Source of the DNA: Paraburkholderia fynbosensis
GTDB taxonomy: Bacteria > Pseudomonadota > Gammaproteobacteria > Burkholderiales > Burkholderiaceae
Assembly: GCF_902859935.1 (NCBI RefSeq)
Contig: NZ_CADIKI010000004.1
Span: 124,001 to 188,000 of the forward strand
Length of the DNA: 64,000 bases
Reading direction: 5' to 3'
In this document: positions 36,434 to 45,895 of the stretch, in pieces
How positions within the stretch are numbered: the stretch's first letter is position 1
Layout: every line of letters begins with the position of its first letter
Translations under genes and position numbers: made by a program
Notes under the pieces: generated by a model
What the model was told of the DNA's origin: nothing
The model's input: only the letters and a program-made list of their open reading frames with translations
Database searches by the model: none

Positions 36434-37227
36434 GCGCGTGGATTCTGCTGCGCGGCCTGACGCGCGAAACGCGCCACTGGGGCCGCTTGCCCGATGCGCT
36501 GCGCGATGCGGTCGGCGGTGGCCTGCTGCCGATCGATCTGCCCGGCAACGGCGCATTCGCGCACTTGCGCTCGCCGGCCTCGGTCGCGCAGATGGTCGGC
36601 TTCGTGCGCCGTGCTGCTTTGCACGCCGGGGTGCCCGGTCCGTATCGCGTACTTGCGATGTCGCTTGGCGGGATGGTGGCGACGGACTGGGCGCAGCGGC
36701 ATCCCGAGGAGATTGAACGGCTCGTATTGATCAATACCAGCATGCGGCCATTCAGCCGCGTGCATGAGCGGTTGCGGCCGTCGGCATGGCCCGGCGTGCT
36801 GGGTATCGCTTCGCACTGGAGCGACGCGCCGCGCGTCGAGCGCGGCATTCATCGGCTGACCTGCAATCGCGTCGACGATCTGGACGCGGATCTCGACGCA
36901 TGGAGCGCGATTCGCCGCAGCGCGCCGGTGAGCCGCGGCAATGCGCTACGGCAGTTGTGGGCCGCCGCGCGCTTTACTGCTGCCGCTGCCGCACCGCGTG
37001 CTCCAATGCTGATCCTTTCTTCGCGGACGGACAGACTGGTCGATCCGGCGTGCTCAGCAAAGCTCGCGGCGGCATGGGCTGTGCCGCGGCGCGAGCATCC
37101 GTGGGCCGGTCACGATCTGCCGCACGACGACCCCGGCTGGATAGCCGAACAGGTGCGCGCATGGCTCGACACGGCGCAACCGCCCGAACACGCGCCCACG
37201 CAGGCCGTACCGAAACCCGTGCTTTAG
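36430..37227 (+). CDS. Alpha/beta hydrolase
   Basis: 265 residues. The nucleophile elbow is AMSLGG with Ser78; the acid is likely Asp in SSRTDRLVDP and the His is in WAGHDLPHDD. DLPGNGAF supplies the oxyanion loop. It is translationally coupled to the M14 gene by a 4-bp overlap, so the two hydrolases probably act on the same or successive compounds. Substrate unknown. Confidence 0.85.
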   Translation: MSAWILLRGLTRETRHWGRLPDALRDAVGGGLLPIDLPGNGAFAHLRSPASVAQMVGFVRRAALHAGVPGPYRVLAMSLGGMVATDWAQRHPEEIERLVLINTSMRPFSRVHERLRPSAWPGVLGIASHWSDAPRVERGIHRLTCNRVDDLDADLDAWSAIRRSAPVSRGNALRQLWAAARFTAAAAAPRAPMLILSSRTDRLVDPACSAKLAAAWAVPRREHPWAGHDLPHDDPGWIAEQVRAWLDTAQPPEHAPTQAVPKPVL

Positions 37228-37384
37228 GCGGCCGGCTGTGCAACCGCAGCATCCGCGAGGTTCAGCGGGTATTACCTAACTGCGGTCGTCGCCGGATTCG
37301 GGGCGGCAGGCGCATAATTCCTCTTCGGACGACGCATGTGAATCACGCCTTACTCGCCATAGCCGCTAGCCGGGGGAGTCGATC

Positions 37385-40300
37385 ATGCAAGCAAAGAACG
37401 AAGAAGCCGTTACGCACCTGCTAAACGATGTCGCCGAATTTGCGCGTGGACGGCTGCCTGAGCCGACCTTCAATGTCGTCGAGCCCTTTCTGCGGCACTA
37501 CTACGATTTCGTCGACGCCGACGATCTGCAAAGCCGCTCGATCGCCGATCTGTACGGTGCGGCGCTCGCGCACTGGCAAACCGCGCAGCGCTTCGTGCCA
37601 GGCGCCGAACGGTTGCGTGTCTATAACCCGATTCTCGAACAGCACGGCTGGCACTCGGATCACACTGTGATCGAGATCGTCAACGACGACATGCCGTTTC
37701 TCGTCGATTCCGTGTCGATGGCAGTGAACCGGCAGGGGCTCGCGCTGCATTCGGTCGTGCATCCGGTGTTTCGCATCTGGCGCGGCCCCGACGGCGGCAT
37801 CGCACGAGTCAGCCAGGGCGCGGAAGAAGCCACCGATACGCGCTCGCATCTCACCTCGTTCATTCACTTCGAAGTGGACCGTTGCGGCGATGCCGCGAAA
37901 CTCGACGCGCTGCGCGACGATATCGCCGGCGTGCTGCGCGACGTGCGCGCGGCCGTCGAGGACTGGCCGAACATCGTCGAACTCGCGCGCGTGACGATCA
38001 AGGGCATGAAGGCAGGCGAGGCGGGACCCGAAGGTGTCGAAGCGCGCGCGTTTCTCGAATGGATGATTGCAGATCATTTCACCTTCCTCGGCCAGCGCGA
38101 CTACGAACTGGTGCAGATGGACAACGGCTACGGCCTGCGCGCCGTGCCGGGCTCCGGTCTCGGCATTCTGCGCGACGCGATGCGGCCCGCCGGCGCTGCC
38201 GAAGTCACCGCGTTGCCGGCGGCGGCGGCCGAGATCATCGCCAGTTCGTTGCCGATCTTTCTGACCAAGGCCAATTCGCGGGCCACCGTGCATCGGCCCG
38301 GCTATCTCGACTACGTGGGCATCAAGCTGACCGGCGCGGACGGCAAGGTGACCGGCGAGCGGCGCTTCATTGGCCTTTACACGTCCACCGCTTATTTCGT
38401 ATCGGCTGCCGAGATTCCGATCGTGCGGCGCAAATGCGCGAATATCGTGAGACGCGCCGGTTTTCTGCCAAAAGGTCATCTGGCGAAATCGCTGGTGACG
38501 GTGCTCGAAACCTATCCGCGCGACGAACTGTTTCAGGCCGACGAAGACCAGCTCTACGAGATCGCGCTCGGCGTGCTGCGTTTGCAGGAGCATCAGCGCA
38601 CGCGCCTGTTCGTGCGGCGCGACCGCTTCGATCGGTTCGTGTCGTGTCTCGTGTTCGTACCGCGCGACAAGTACAACACAGACCTGCGGCAACGCATCGC
38701 GAATCTGCTGGCCGCCGCGTTCAATGGCGAGAGCGTCGAATTCACGCCACTGCTGTCGGAGTCGACACTCGCGCGGATTCACTTCGTCGTGCATGCGAAA
38801 CCGGGCGGCATGCCCGATGTCGACACGCGCGAACTGGAGGCGCGGCTCGTGCAGGTCGCGCGCCGCTGGCAGGACGATCTCGCGGATGCATTGCTCGACG
38901 CGTACGGCGAAGAGCAGGGCAACCGTCTGCTGCAACACTATGCGGGCTCGTTTCCGGCTGGCTATCGCGATGACTACCCGGCGCGCACGGCAGTGCGAGA
39001 TATCGAACTGATCGAACGCGTGCAGGGCAGCGAGCGGCTCGCGATGAACCTGTATCGCCCGATCGAAGCTGGCCCTCGCGCATTCCGCTTCAAGGTGTAT
39101 CGCGCGGGGCAGCCGATCGCGCTGTCGCGCAGCTTGCCGATGCTCGAACATCTGGGCGTGCGGGTCGATGAAGAGCGGCCTTATCTGATCGAGGCGGCGG
39201 GCGCCACGCCCGCGTGGATTCACGACTTCGGCCTCGAACTCGCCGACGATGCGGAGTTCGATATCGAACGCGTGAAAGATCTGTTCGAAGAGGCGTTCGA
39301 GCGCGTGTGGACCGGCGCGATCGAAAGCGACGACTTCAATCGTCTCGTGCTGCGCGCGCAGTTGAATGCGCGCGAGGTGACGATTCTGCGCGCATATGCG
39401 AAGTACCTGCGCCAGGTCGGCTCGACGTTCAGCGACGCGTATATCGAGCGTGCGGTGACCGGCAATCCGGCCATTGCGCGGATGCTGGTCGAACTGTTCA
39501 TCGCGCGCTTCAATCCGGTGTTTGGCGACACGCGCGAGGCGCGCGTCGACGGCTGGCTGCGCACGATCGACAGCGCGCTCGACCAGGTGCCCAATCTCGA
39601 CGAGGACCGCATACTGCGCCAGTTTCTCGGCGTCATCAGGGCCACGAGGCGCACGAACTACTATCGCTTTGACGCCGATGGACGCCCCAAACCCTATCTG
39701 TCCTTCAAATTCGATCCCGCGCAAGTGCCCGGTTTGCCCGAACCTAAACCGATGTTCGAGATCTGGGTGTATTCGCCGCGAGTGGAAGGCGTGCACCTGC
39801 GCGGCGGCCGCGTGGCGCGCGGTGGTTTGCGCTGGTCGGATCGGCGCGAGGACTTCCGCACGGAAGTGCTCGGCCTGATGAAGGCGCAGATGGTCAAGAA
39901 CGTGGTGATCGTGCCGGTCGGCTCGAAGGGCGGCTTCGTCGTGAAGAATCCGCCGCCGCAGAGCGAGCGCGATGCGTGGATGCGTGAGGGCGTCGCGTGT
40001 TATCAGACTTTTTTGTGCGGCCTGCTCGATCTGACCGACAACCTCGCGGGCACCGACGTGGTGCCGCCACCCGACGTGGTGCGCCACGATCCGGACGATC
40101 CGTATCTGGTCGTCGCCGCCGACAAGGGCACGGCCACATTCTCCGACTACGCGAACGCGATCTCGCAGGAGTACGGCTTCTGGCTCGACGACGCGTTTGC
40201 GTCGGGCGGCTCGGTCGGCTACGACCACAAGAAAATGGCGATCACCGCGCGCGGCGCATGGGAGTCGGTCAAGAGACACTTCCGCGAAATGGGAGTGGAT

Positions 40301-42226
40301 ACGCAGACGATGGACTTTACGGTGGTGGGTGTCGGCGATATGTCGGGCGACGTGTTCGGCAACGGCATGCTGTTGTCGCCGCATATCAAACTGGTGGCCG
40401 CGTTCGATCACCGGCATATCTTTCTCGACCCGAATCCCGATCCGGCGGCGAGCCTCGCCGAACGCGGGCGGCTCTTCATGCTCGACCGTTCGAGTTGGGC
40501 CGATTACGACCCATCGCTGATCTCCGCGGGTGGTGGCGTGTTTGCGCGCAGCGCCAAGACTATCCCGGTGTCGCCGGCGGTGCAGTCGGTGCTCGGCATC
40601 AGCGCGTCGGCGCTCGCGCCCGCCGAACTGATGCGCGCGATTTTGCAGGCGCCGGTCGATCTGCTTTATAACGGCGGCATCGGCACCTATGTGAAGGCGA
40701 GCCGCGAAACCCATCTGCAAGTAGGCGATCGCGCGAATGACGCGATCCGGGTGAACGGCGCCGATCTGCACTGCAAGGTGGTGGCCGAAGGCGGCAATCT
40801 CGGTCTGACGCAACTCGGGCGCATCGAATTCGCGCAGCGCGGCGGCCGCCTCAATACTGATGCAATCGATAATTCCGCTGGCGTGGACTGCTCGGACCAT
40901 GAGGTCAACATCAAGATTCTGCTGGGACTCGTGGTGGCCGATGGCGAGATGACCGAGAAACAGCGCAATGCACTGCTCGCCGAAATGACCGACGAAGTCG
41001 GCCTGCTCGTCTTGCAGGACAACTACTATCAGACCCAGGCGTTGTCGATCGCGGGGCGCTACGGTGTCGAACTGCTCGATGCCGAAGCGCGGCTGATGCG
41101 CTACCTCGAACGCGCGGGGCGCCTGAATCGTGTGATCGAATTCCTGCCGACCGATGACGAAGTCGCCGAACGGGCCGCCGCGAAACAGGGACTCACCACG
41201 CCCGAGCGCGCGGTACTGCTCGCGTACAGCAAGATGTGGCTATACGACGCGCTGCTCGATTCGTCGATGCCGGAAGATCCGCTCGTCAGCGACATGCTCG
41301 TCGAATACTTCCCGAAACCACTGCGCCAGCGCTTCAGCGTGCCGATGCAGCGTCACCCGTTGCGCCGTGAAATTCTCGCGACGCATCTGACCAACGCATT
41401 GGTCAACCGGGTCGGCTGCGAGTTCGTGCATCGGCTGATGGAAGAGACCGATGCGCAGCCCGGCGACATCGTGCGCGCGTGCATCATGGCGCGCGACGTG
41501 TTCGATCTCGACGACGTTTGGCGCAGCATCGACGCGCTCGACAATCGCGTCGCCGACGACGTGCAGGCGCGCATGTTCGTCGAAGTCGCGCGGCTCGTCG
41601 AACGTTCGGCGCTGTGGTTTCTGCGGCATCTGCAATCCGGTGCGGTCGGCGATGACGACATGGCCGGCCTGCTCGCACGTTGCCGCGACGCGGCGCAGCG
41701 GCTCGCGCCGCAATGGCCGGCGCTGTTGCCGCCCGCCGATCTCGAAGCGCTGTCCGAACGCCAGCGCGTGCTAGTCGATGCGGGCGTGGACAGCGAACTG
41801 GCGGTGCGGATCGCGAGCGGCGAAATCTCGGCGGCGTTGCTCGACATTGCCGAAGTGGCGTCGACATGCGGACGCAGTCTCGAACTGGTGGCGGGGGTGT
41901 ATTTCGAACTCGGCACGCTGCTGAACTACGGTTGGATCAGCGAGCGCGCGGCTGCCCTGCCCGCGCCCTCGCACTGGGACATGCTTGCGCGCGCGACCGC
42001 GCTGGCCGAACTCGCACGGCTCAAACGCGCGCTGACCACGAGCGCGCTGGCCGGCGCGGACGACGCGTCGACGCCGGATGCGCTGGTGCGCGCATGGCGT
42101 GACAAGCGTGCCGCTCAGCTCGAACGCTATACGCGCCTGCTGACCGATCTGCGCGCGACAGGCGGGGCGAGTCTGTCGATGCTGCTGGTGATTGTGCGTG
42201 AAATGGCGGCGCTGGAGCGGGCCTAG
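37385..42226 (+). CDS. gdhB: NAD-specific glutamate dehydrogenase, large (180-kDa) type
   Basis: 1613 residues, the usual length of this family. An N-terminal regulatory region (about 1-700) with ACT-like segments precedes the catalytic domain; GGLRWSDRREDFRTEV and KNVVIVPVGSKGGFVVK hold the catalytic and glutamate-binding Lys residues. The Rossmann part follows (GVGDMSGDVFGNGM) and VVAEGGNLGLTQLGR. It deaminates glutamate to 2-oxoglutarate with NAD, a catabolic role. A GGGGGAG ribosome site precedes the ATG. It has its own 157-bp upstream region. Confidence 0.95.
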   Translation: MQAKNEEAVTHLLNDVAEFARGRLPEPTFNVVEPFLRHYYDFVDADDLQSRSIADLYGAALAHWQTAQRFVPGAERLRVYNPILEQHGWHSDHTVIEIVNDDMPFLVDSVSMAVNRQGLALHSVVHPVFRIWRGPDGGIARVSQGAEEATDTRSHLTSFIHFEVDRCGDAAKLDALRDDIAGVLRDVRAAVEDWPNIVELARVTIKGMKAGEAGPEGVEARAFLEWMIADHFTFLGQRDYELVQMDNGYGLRAVPGSGLGILRDAMRPAGAAEVTALPAAAAEIIASSLPIFLTKANSRATVHRPGYLDYVGIKLTGADGKVTGERRFIGLYTSTAYFVSAAEIPIVRRKCANIVRRAGFLPKGHLAKSLVTVLETYPRDELFQADEDQLYEIALGVLRLQEHQRTRLFVRRDRFDRFVSCLVFVPRDKYNTDLRQRIANLLAAAFNGESVEFTPLLSESTLARIHFVVHAKPGGMPDVDTRELEARLVQVARRWQDDLADALLDAYGEEQGNRLLQHYAGSFPAGYRDDYPARTAVRDIELIERVQGSERLAMNLYRPIEAGPRAFRFKVYRAGQPIALSRSLPMLEHLGVRVDEERPYLIEAAGATPAWIHDFGLELADDAEFDIERVKDLFEEAFERVWTGAIESDDFNRLVLRAQLNAREVTILRAYAKYLRQVGSTFSDAYIERAVTGNPAIARMLVELFIARFNPVFGDTREARVDGWLRTIDSALDQVPNLDEDRILRQFLGVIRATRRTNYYRFDADGRPKPYLSFKFDPAQVPGLPEPKPMFEIWVYSPRVEGVHLRGGRVARGGLRWSDRREDFRTEVLGLMKAQMVKNVVIVPVGSKGGFVVKNPPPQSERDAWMREGVACYQTFLCGLLDLTDNLAGTDVVPPPDVVRHDPDDPYLVVAADKGTATFSDYANAISQEYGFWLDDAFASGGSVGYDHKKMAITARGAWESVKRHFREMGVDTQTMDFTVVGVGDMSGDVFGNGMLLSPHIKLVAAFDHRHIFLDPNPDPAASLAERGRLFMLDRSSWADYDPSLISAGGGVFARSAKTIPVSPAVQSVLGISASALAPAELMRAILQAPVDLLYNGGIGTYVKASRETHLQVGDRANDAIRVNGADLHCKVVAEGGNLGLTQLGRIEFAQRGGRLNTDAIDNSAGVDCSDHEVNIKILLGLVVADGEMTEKQRNALLAEMTDEVGLLVLQDNYYQTQALSIAGRYGVELLDAEARLMRYLERAGRLNRVIEFLPTDDEVAERAAAKQGLTTPERAVLLAYSKMWLYDALLDSSMPEDPLVSDMLVEYFPKPLRQRFSVPMQRHPLRREILATHLTNALVNRVGCEFVHRLMEETDAQPGDIVRACIMARDVFDLDDVWRSIDALDNRVADDVQARMFVEVARLVERSALWFLRHLQSGAVGDDDMAGLLARCRDAAQRLAPQWPALLPPADLEALSERQRVLVDAGVDSELAVRIASGEISAALLDIAEVASTCGRSLELVAGVYFELGTLLNYGWISERAAALPAPSHWDMLARATALAELARLKRALTTSALAGADDASTPDALVRAWRDKRAAQLERYTRLLTDLRATGGASLSMLLVIVREMAALERA

Positions 42227-42387
42227 GGGGCCGCGCGGCGCGCAGGCGGCGGGGACGCCGTCGAGTATGAGCAGAGGAGTGTGGTGCAAACAACGCCGGA
42301 GTTGGACGCATGCCCGCCCGGCGTGTCCATAATACGGATTCTTGCTAACCGAAAGCACTCTGCAAACTCACGGCCCCCATCCCGACG

Positions 42388-43308
42388 ATGAAAGAAGAAT
42401 CGCCGAAAGCCATTTTCTACGCGCTCGCCGCCAACCTCGGCATTGCCATCTGCAAGTTCGCCGCGGCGTCGTTCACGGGCTCCGGTTCGATGTTCGCCGA
42501 AGCCATTCACTCGACCGCCGATTGCGGCAATCAACTGTTACTGCTGTTCGGGCTGCGCCAGGCGCGCAGACCCGCGAGCCCGCTGCATCCGATGGGCCGT
42601 GGACGCGAAATCAACTTCTATTCCCTGCTCGTCGCGTTGCTGCTGTTCTTTGTTGGCGGCGCGTTTTCCGTGTATGAAGGCGTGCATCGACTGTTCGCGC
42701 GCGAGCCGTTGCAGTTCGCGTATGTCGCGTTGGCGGTGCTTGGGGTGTCGGTGGTGCTCGAGGCGCTGTCGTTGTGGGGCGCGCTCAAGGAGATCCGCAA
42801 GAGGCATCCCGACAAGGGCATGTGGCGCTGGTTTCGCGAGACGCGCGAATCCGAACTGCTGGTCGTCGCGGGCGAGGATATCGCCGCTCTCGCCGGTCTC
42901 GCGATTGCGTTCGTTGCCGTGCTGCTCACGATGGTGACCGGCAATCCCGTTTGGGACGCGTTGGGCTCCATCGGCGTCGGCTTGCTGCTGATGATGATCG
43001 CGTGGCTGGTGGCGCGCGAAGTGAAGTCGATGATCGTCGGCGAATCGGCGAGCCCGGAAGTGCGCGGCGCGATCGAAGCGCATCTGCGCGCGCGCGCCGA
43101 GATTCGCGGCATCGTCAATATGATTACGCTGCAATGGGGACGTCACGTGGTGGTGGCGGTGCAGGCGGAAATGATCGATTACGCGAGCGGGCGGGCGATG
43201 GTCGATGCGATCAACGTGATCGAGGAGGATTTGCAGGCGACGTTTCCGCAGGTGCGCTGGGTGTTTTTCGAACCGGAAGTGGCGCGCAGCGGGGCGGCTT
43301 CTGCATGA
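42388..43308 (+). CDS. Cation diffusion facilitator (CDF) transporter
   Basis: 306 residues, five to six membrane helices. The first metal-binding helix reads SMFAEAIHSTADCGNQ, the HSxxD motif of the family. A cytoplasmic C-terminal ferredoxin-like domain covers about 215-300. CDF proteins exchange Zn, Fe, Co or Mn for protons; the metal cannot be read here. The gene ends at a weak GC hairpin (43314-43347), convergent with the TpsB gene. Confidence 0.9.
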   Translation: MKEESPKAIFYALAANLGIAICKFAAASFTGSGSMFAEAIHSTADCGNQLLLLFGLRQARRPASPLHPMGRGREINFYSLLVALLLFFVGGAFSVYEGVHRLFAREPLQFAYVALAVLGVSVVLEALSLWGALKEIRKRHPDKGMWRWFRETRESELLVVAGEDIAALAGLAIAFVAVLLTMVTGNPVWDALGSIGVGLLLMMIAWLVAREVKSMIVGESASPEVRGAIEAHLRARAEIRGIVNMITLQWGRHVVVAVQAEMIDYASGRAMVDAINVIEEDLQATFPQVRWVFFEPEVARSGAASA

Positions 43309-43427
43309 AACGAAGCCGGCGGATTCCATGGTGGTTTCCGGCCGGCTCGGGTGCTTGAACATACAGCAGCACGGCTTATTTGAAACCGGTCACCGCGTGC
43401 GGAACATCATTGTCAATGAACTGCTTG

Positions 43428-45173
43428 TCAGAACTGCGCAGTTAACTGGAAGCCGAGCGTGACGCTCGGTGCAGGAAAACCGGACGGCGCATAGATCGGC
43501 GTACCGGCGAATACGTCGTAGCTGTATGCACCGAGGCGTGTCGGGACCGAACCCTTCACGCCGATAGCGGTGCCCGCGAGTTGCGTACCGGCGAGATAGG
43601 CGGCCGACGGCCCCCACAGGTGGCCGTAATCGAGGCCCGCGTAGAGAACCTGCCCCGTCTGCCCGAGCGGATACTGGAGTTCGTTGCGCCAGTAGAAACC
43701 CTTTTCCGCCGCGAGCATCGTCTGCCCGCTAAAACCGCGCACCGTGTAGCGGCTACCGATGGTCAGATCGTCGATATAGTTCAGCTCGTCGTTGGTGAAC
43801 TGTCCGTGTACCGTACCGACATAACGAAGGGGCTGACCGGCTATCACGAACGGGACCGAGAGGTTTGCGTCGAGCGTCGCCATCTTGAAGCGGTAGGTCG
43901 GGCCACCCGGCGTATCGGGCATCGCCCCGAGTCCACCGATACCCTGGCGGTAGGCGAGCGTACCGTCGAACTGCGCGGCGCCGAAGTAATGACGATTAGT
44001 GAGACCCGCCTCGATAAACGTATTGTCCCGGTATTGCTGCGGTATTTCGGTATCCTCGATAAAGCTCGCGCCGAACCGCTTGATAAGCTGGAACTCGACG
44101 CCCGTCACATCGTTCTGGCTACGGTGGAGAACCCGCTCCAGTTTTAGGCCAGCCGTCTGCGCGTTGCCGCTCGATACGAACGTCTGGTTGACCCCGGCAA
44201 CCTGCTGGTAGTACGTATTCGTATAGCCGTAGAGCGTGCCGGTCCAGTAGCCCCACGGCACGGCATACGAGGCGTTCCAGCCGTGCATACCGAGGTCGTG
44301 ATTGCCGAACTGGAGATCCTGGTTGAAGCCCCCCGACAGTACGTCATTCAGGCCGAGGAGGTTGTACAGGCCGAGAGTCACATTGCCGATATAACGACCC
44401 GTCTCTTCCGTGCCCGAGTTGTCTGCCGAGACGACGAGCGACCACGGCTTTGAGCGCTTGACGGTCACGACGACGTCGCTCTCGCCGGGCGACGTACCAG
44501 GAACAATCTGCATGGTCGCGTCCTGGTTCGGTACGCGCTTCATCTGTTCGAGACCCTGCTCAAGGTCGCGCAACTGAAGCGTGTCGCCGTCCTGCGAGGG
44601 AAACGCGGATTTCAGCGTTCCGCGCGTATTGGCATCGGCAAACTTCAGATTGCGGATAACGCCCGGTATGAGGGCGAACCTGAGCGTCCCTTTTGAAAGA
44701 TCCTGCGCCGGCAGGAGGACGCGCGTCGTAATGTAGCCATGGCTCAGGATGACGCCTTGCAGGCCCTTGGTCAGCAGGTCGAGGCCCTGTTTGCCGAGGC
44801 ATTGCCCCTCGTAGTGCCGTAGCCAGTCATGCAGGAACGCGAACGGGTCCATCGGGAGTGAGGACGCGCCCTTTGCGCGGTCGGCCTCGGGCAATGTATC
44901 CGGCACCTCTACCGCGAACGAGTCGAGTCGGAAACACGGCGTTTCAACGGGCAGCACCGGCCATTCTCCGGCTACGGGCGCAGCCGAACGGACAACCGGC
45001 GCGGCGACTGTCGCCGCGCGCTGCTGCGCGTCGCGTCGCTGCTCGACTTGCTGTTGCTGTTTGGCGTTCGTACGGACTGCTGCGTCGGGCGGGGTCTGCT
45101 GCGAGTGCGCGAGAGATACCAAGGCTTGAGCGGCAGAGCCGCCAGCCTCTTTCTGATTTTCATGGGTGAACAT
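43428..45173 (-). CDS. bcpB: TpsB outer-membrane transporter (BcpB/ShlB/FhaC type), signal peptide frameshifted
   Basis: About 580 residues in frame. POTRA domains (about 90-250: FRLDSFAVEV..., GYITTRVLLPAQDLSKGTLR) precede a 16-strand barrel ending LGFQLTAQF with the terminal Phe. It should secrete the TpsA toxin exoprotein. The in-frame N-terminus has no signal peptide. In another frame the ATG at 45163 begins MKIRKRLAALPL, and the main frame continues as QALVSLAHSQQ: together a normal signal peptide split by a one-base shift between about 45125 and 45160. It is likely non-functional unless this is a sequencing error. Confidence 0.8.
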   Translation of the reverse strand: MFTHENQKEAGGSAAQALVSLAHSQQTPPDAAVRTNAKQQQQVEQRRDAQQRAATVAAPVVRSAAPVAGEWPVLPVETPCFRLDSFAVEVPDTLPEADRAKGASSLPMDPFAFLHDWLRHYEGQCLGKQGLDLLTKGLQGVILSHGYITTRVLLPAQDLSKGTLRFALIPGVIRNLKFADANTRGTLKSAFPSQDGDTLQLRDLEQGLEQMKRVPNQDATMQIVPGTSPGESDVVVTVKRSKPWSLVVSADNSGTEETGRYIGNVTLGLYNLLGLNDVLSGGFNQDLQFGNHDLGMHGWNASYAVPWGYWTGTLYGYTNTYYQQVAGVNQTFVSSGNAQTAGLKLERVLHRSQNDVTGVEFQLIKRFGASFIEDTEIPQQYRDNTFIEAGLTNRHYFGAAQFDGTLAYRQGIGGLGAMPDTPGGPTYRFKMATLDANLSVPFVIAGQPLRYVGTVHGQFTNDELNYIDDLTIGSRYTVRGFSGQTMLAAEKGFYWRNELQYPLGQTGQVLYAGLDYGHLWGPSAAYLAGTQLAGTAIGVKGSVPTRLGAYSYDVFAGTPIYAPSGFPAPSVTLGFQLTAQF

Positions 45174-45228
45174 GTAGTCGTAGGAGGGAGCGACTGACAA
45201 GTCACTCCTATGTTTTCTGGTAAGCCTG

Positions 45229-45637
45229 TTAAATTGAATCGCCTTCGCTTTCCATTCCGCGCAAATCCCTGAGCTCCCAAAACAACGGTAAGTCGCACGA
45301 AAACAGTAAGAGAAGATAAAAAGGGAACAGCAAAGCTAAACCATCGGGGTTACCCGAAAAGACTGCGAGGTACACAGCCAACCCGATATAGATGGTTGAA
45401 AACACCACAGCGACGATAGCGAATCTTATCCATATCTGTCCACCATTTGACTGCGGCTCTCCTGCCGCAGTTCTGCACCCCTTGTACAACTCGAAAAGAA
45501 AGACAAAGGAGAACCCAATAGCCACGAACGCAACCTTGCCGGCGATAGCCTTCCAGTTGTTTTTCCCGAAACAGACATACCGTAACGAGAACAACAGCTA
45601 TGTAAAAAACTTCTCCTAGAAGCTCCCGAAATCGCAC
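45229..45637 (-). pseudogene. Multi-pass membrane protein, putative CDI immunity protein, apparent frameshift
   Basis: Two overlapping frames together make one protein of four hydrophobic helices. A GTG at 45637 begins RFRELLGEVFYIAVVLVTVC; near an A-rich tract at about 45555-45562 the reading must shift to the frame KNNWKAIAGKVAFVAIG, which continues through three more helices to the stop at 45229. In that second frame alone only a TTG (45594) could start. It sits where CDI immunity genes sit. I cannot exclude that the second frame alone is a real shorter gene. Confidence 0.45.
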
Positions 45638-45655
45638 GCCTAAACGCTTCGAGCA

Positions 45656-45895
45656 TTAATTTTCGCCCTCATCCGTCTTGTTACTTTTCCTGATCTGACG
45701 AAGTTCCCGCAGCATCGCATAGGTAACCAACACAAAAAGCGAGGCATACATCGGTATTCCGGCTAACGCAGGGCGCCAACCGACACCCCGTAGCTCTGAT
45801 ATTGCAACAACAACAGCAATGACGGCAAAGATGGAAATGTATGCCTTTACGTAACGGGTAATGAACCTACGTCTCGCCTGGGCTTCCATAATCAT
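45656..45895 (-). CDS. Small two-helix membrane protein, putative CDI immunity protein
   Basis: 79 residues from the ATG at 45895, which overlaps the stop of the CdiA C-terminal fragment (ATGA). Two membrane helices (about 16-33 and 40-60) are flanked by basic and acidic tails. Tight coupling behind a toxin C-terminus is the classic position of an immunity gene. A membrane-located immunity protein suggests a toxin that attacks the inner membrane. No family name can be given. Confidence 0.6.
   Translation of the reverse strand: MIMEAQARRRFITRYVKAYISIFAVIAVVVAISELRGVGWRPALAGIPMYASLFVLVTYAMLRELRQIRKSNKTDEGEN

Noticed and set aside
37421..40900. Very long antisense open frame (about 1159 codons) opposite the NAD-glutamate dehydrogenase gene
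   Set aside because: High GC with strong third-position bias creates such frames. The sense protein is a clear family match, and the antisense translation is Arg/His-rich without any domain.
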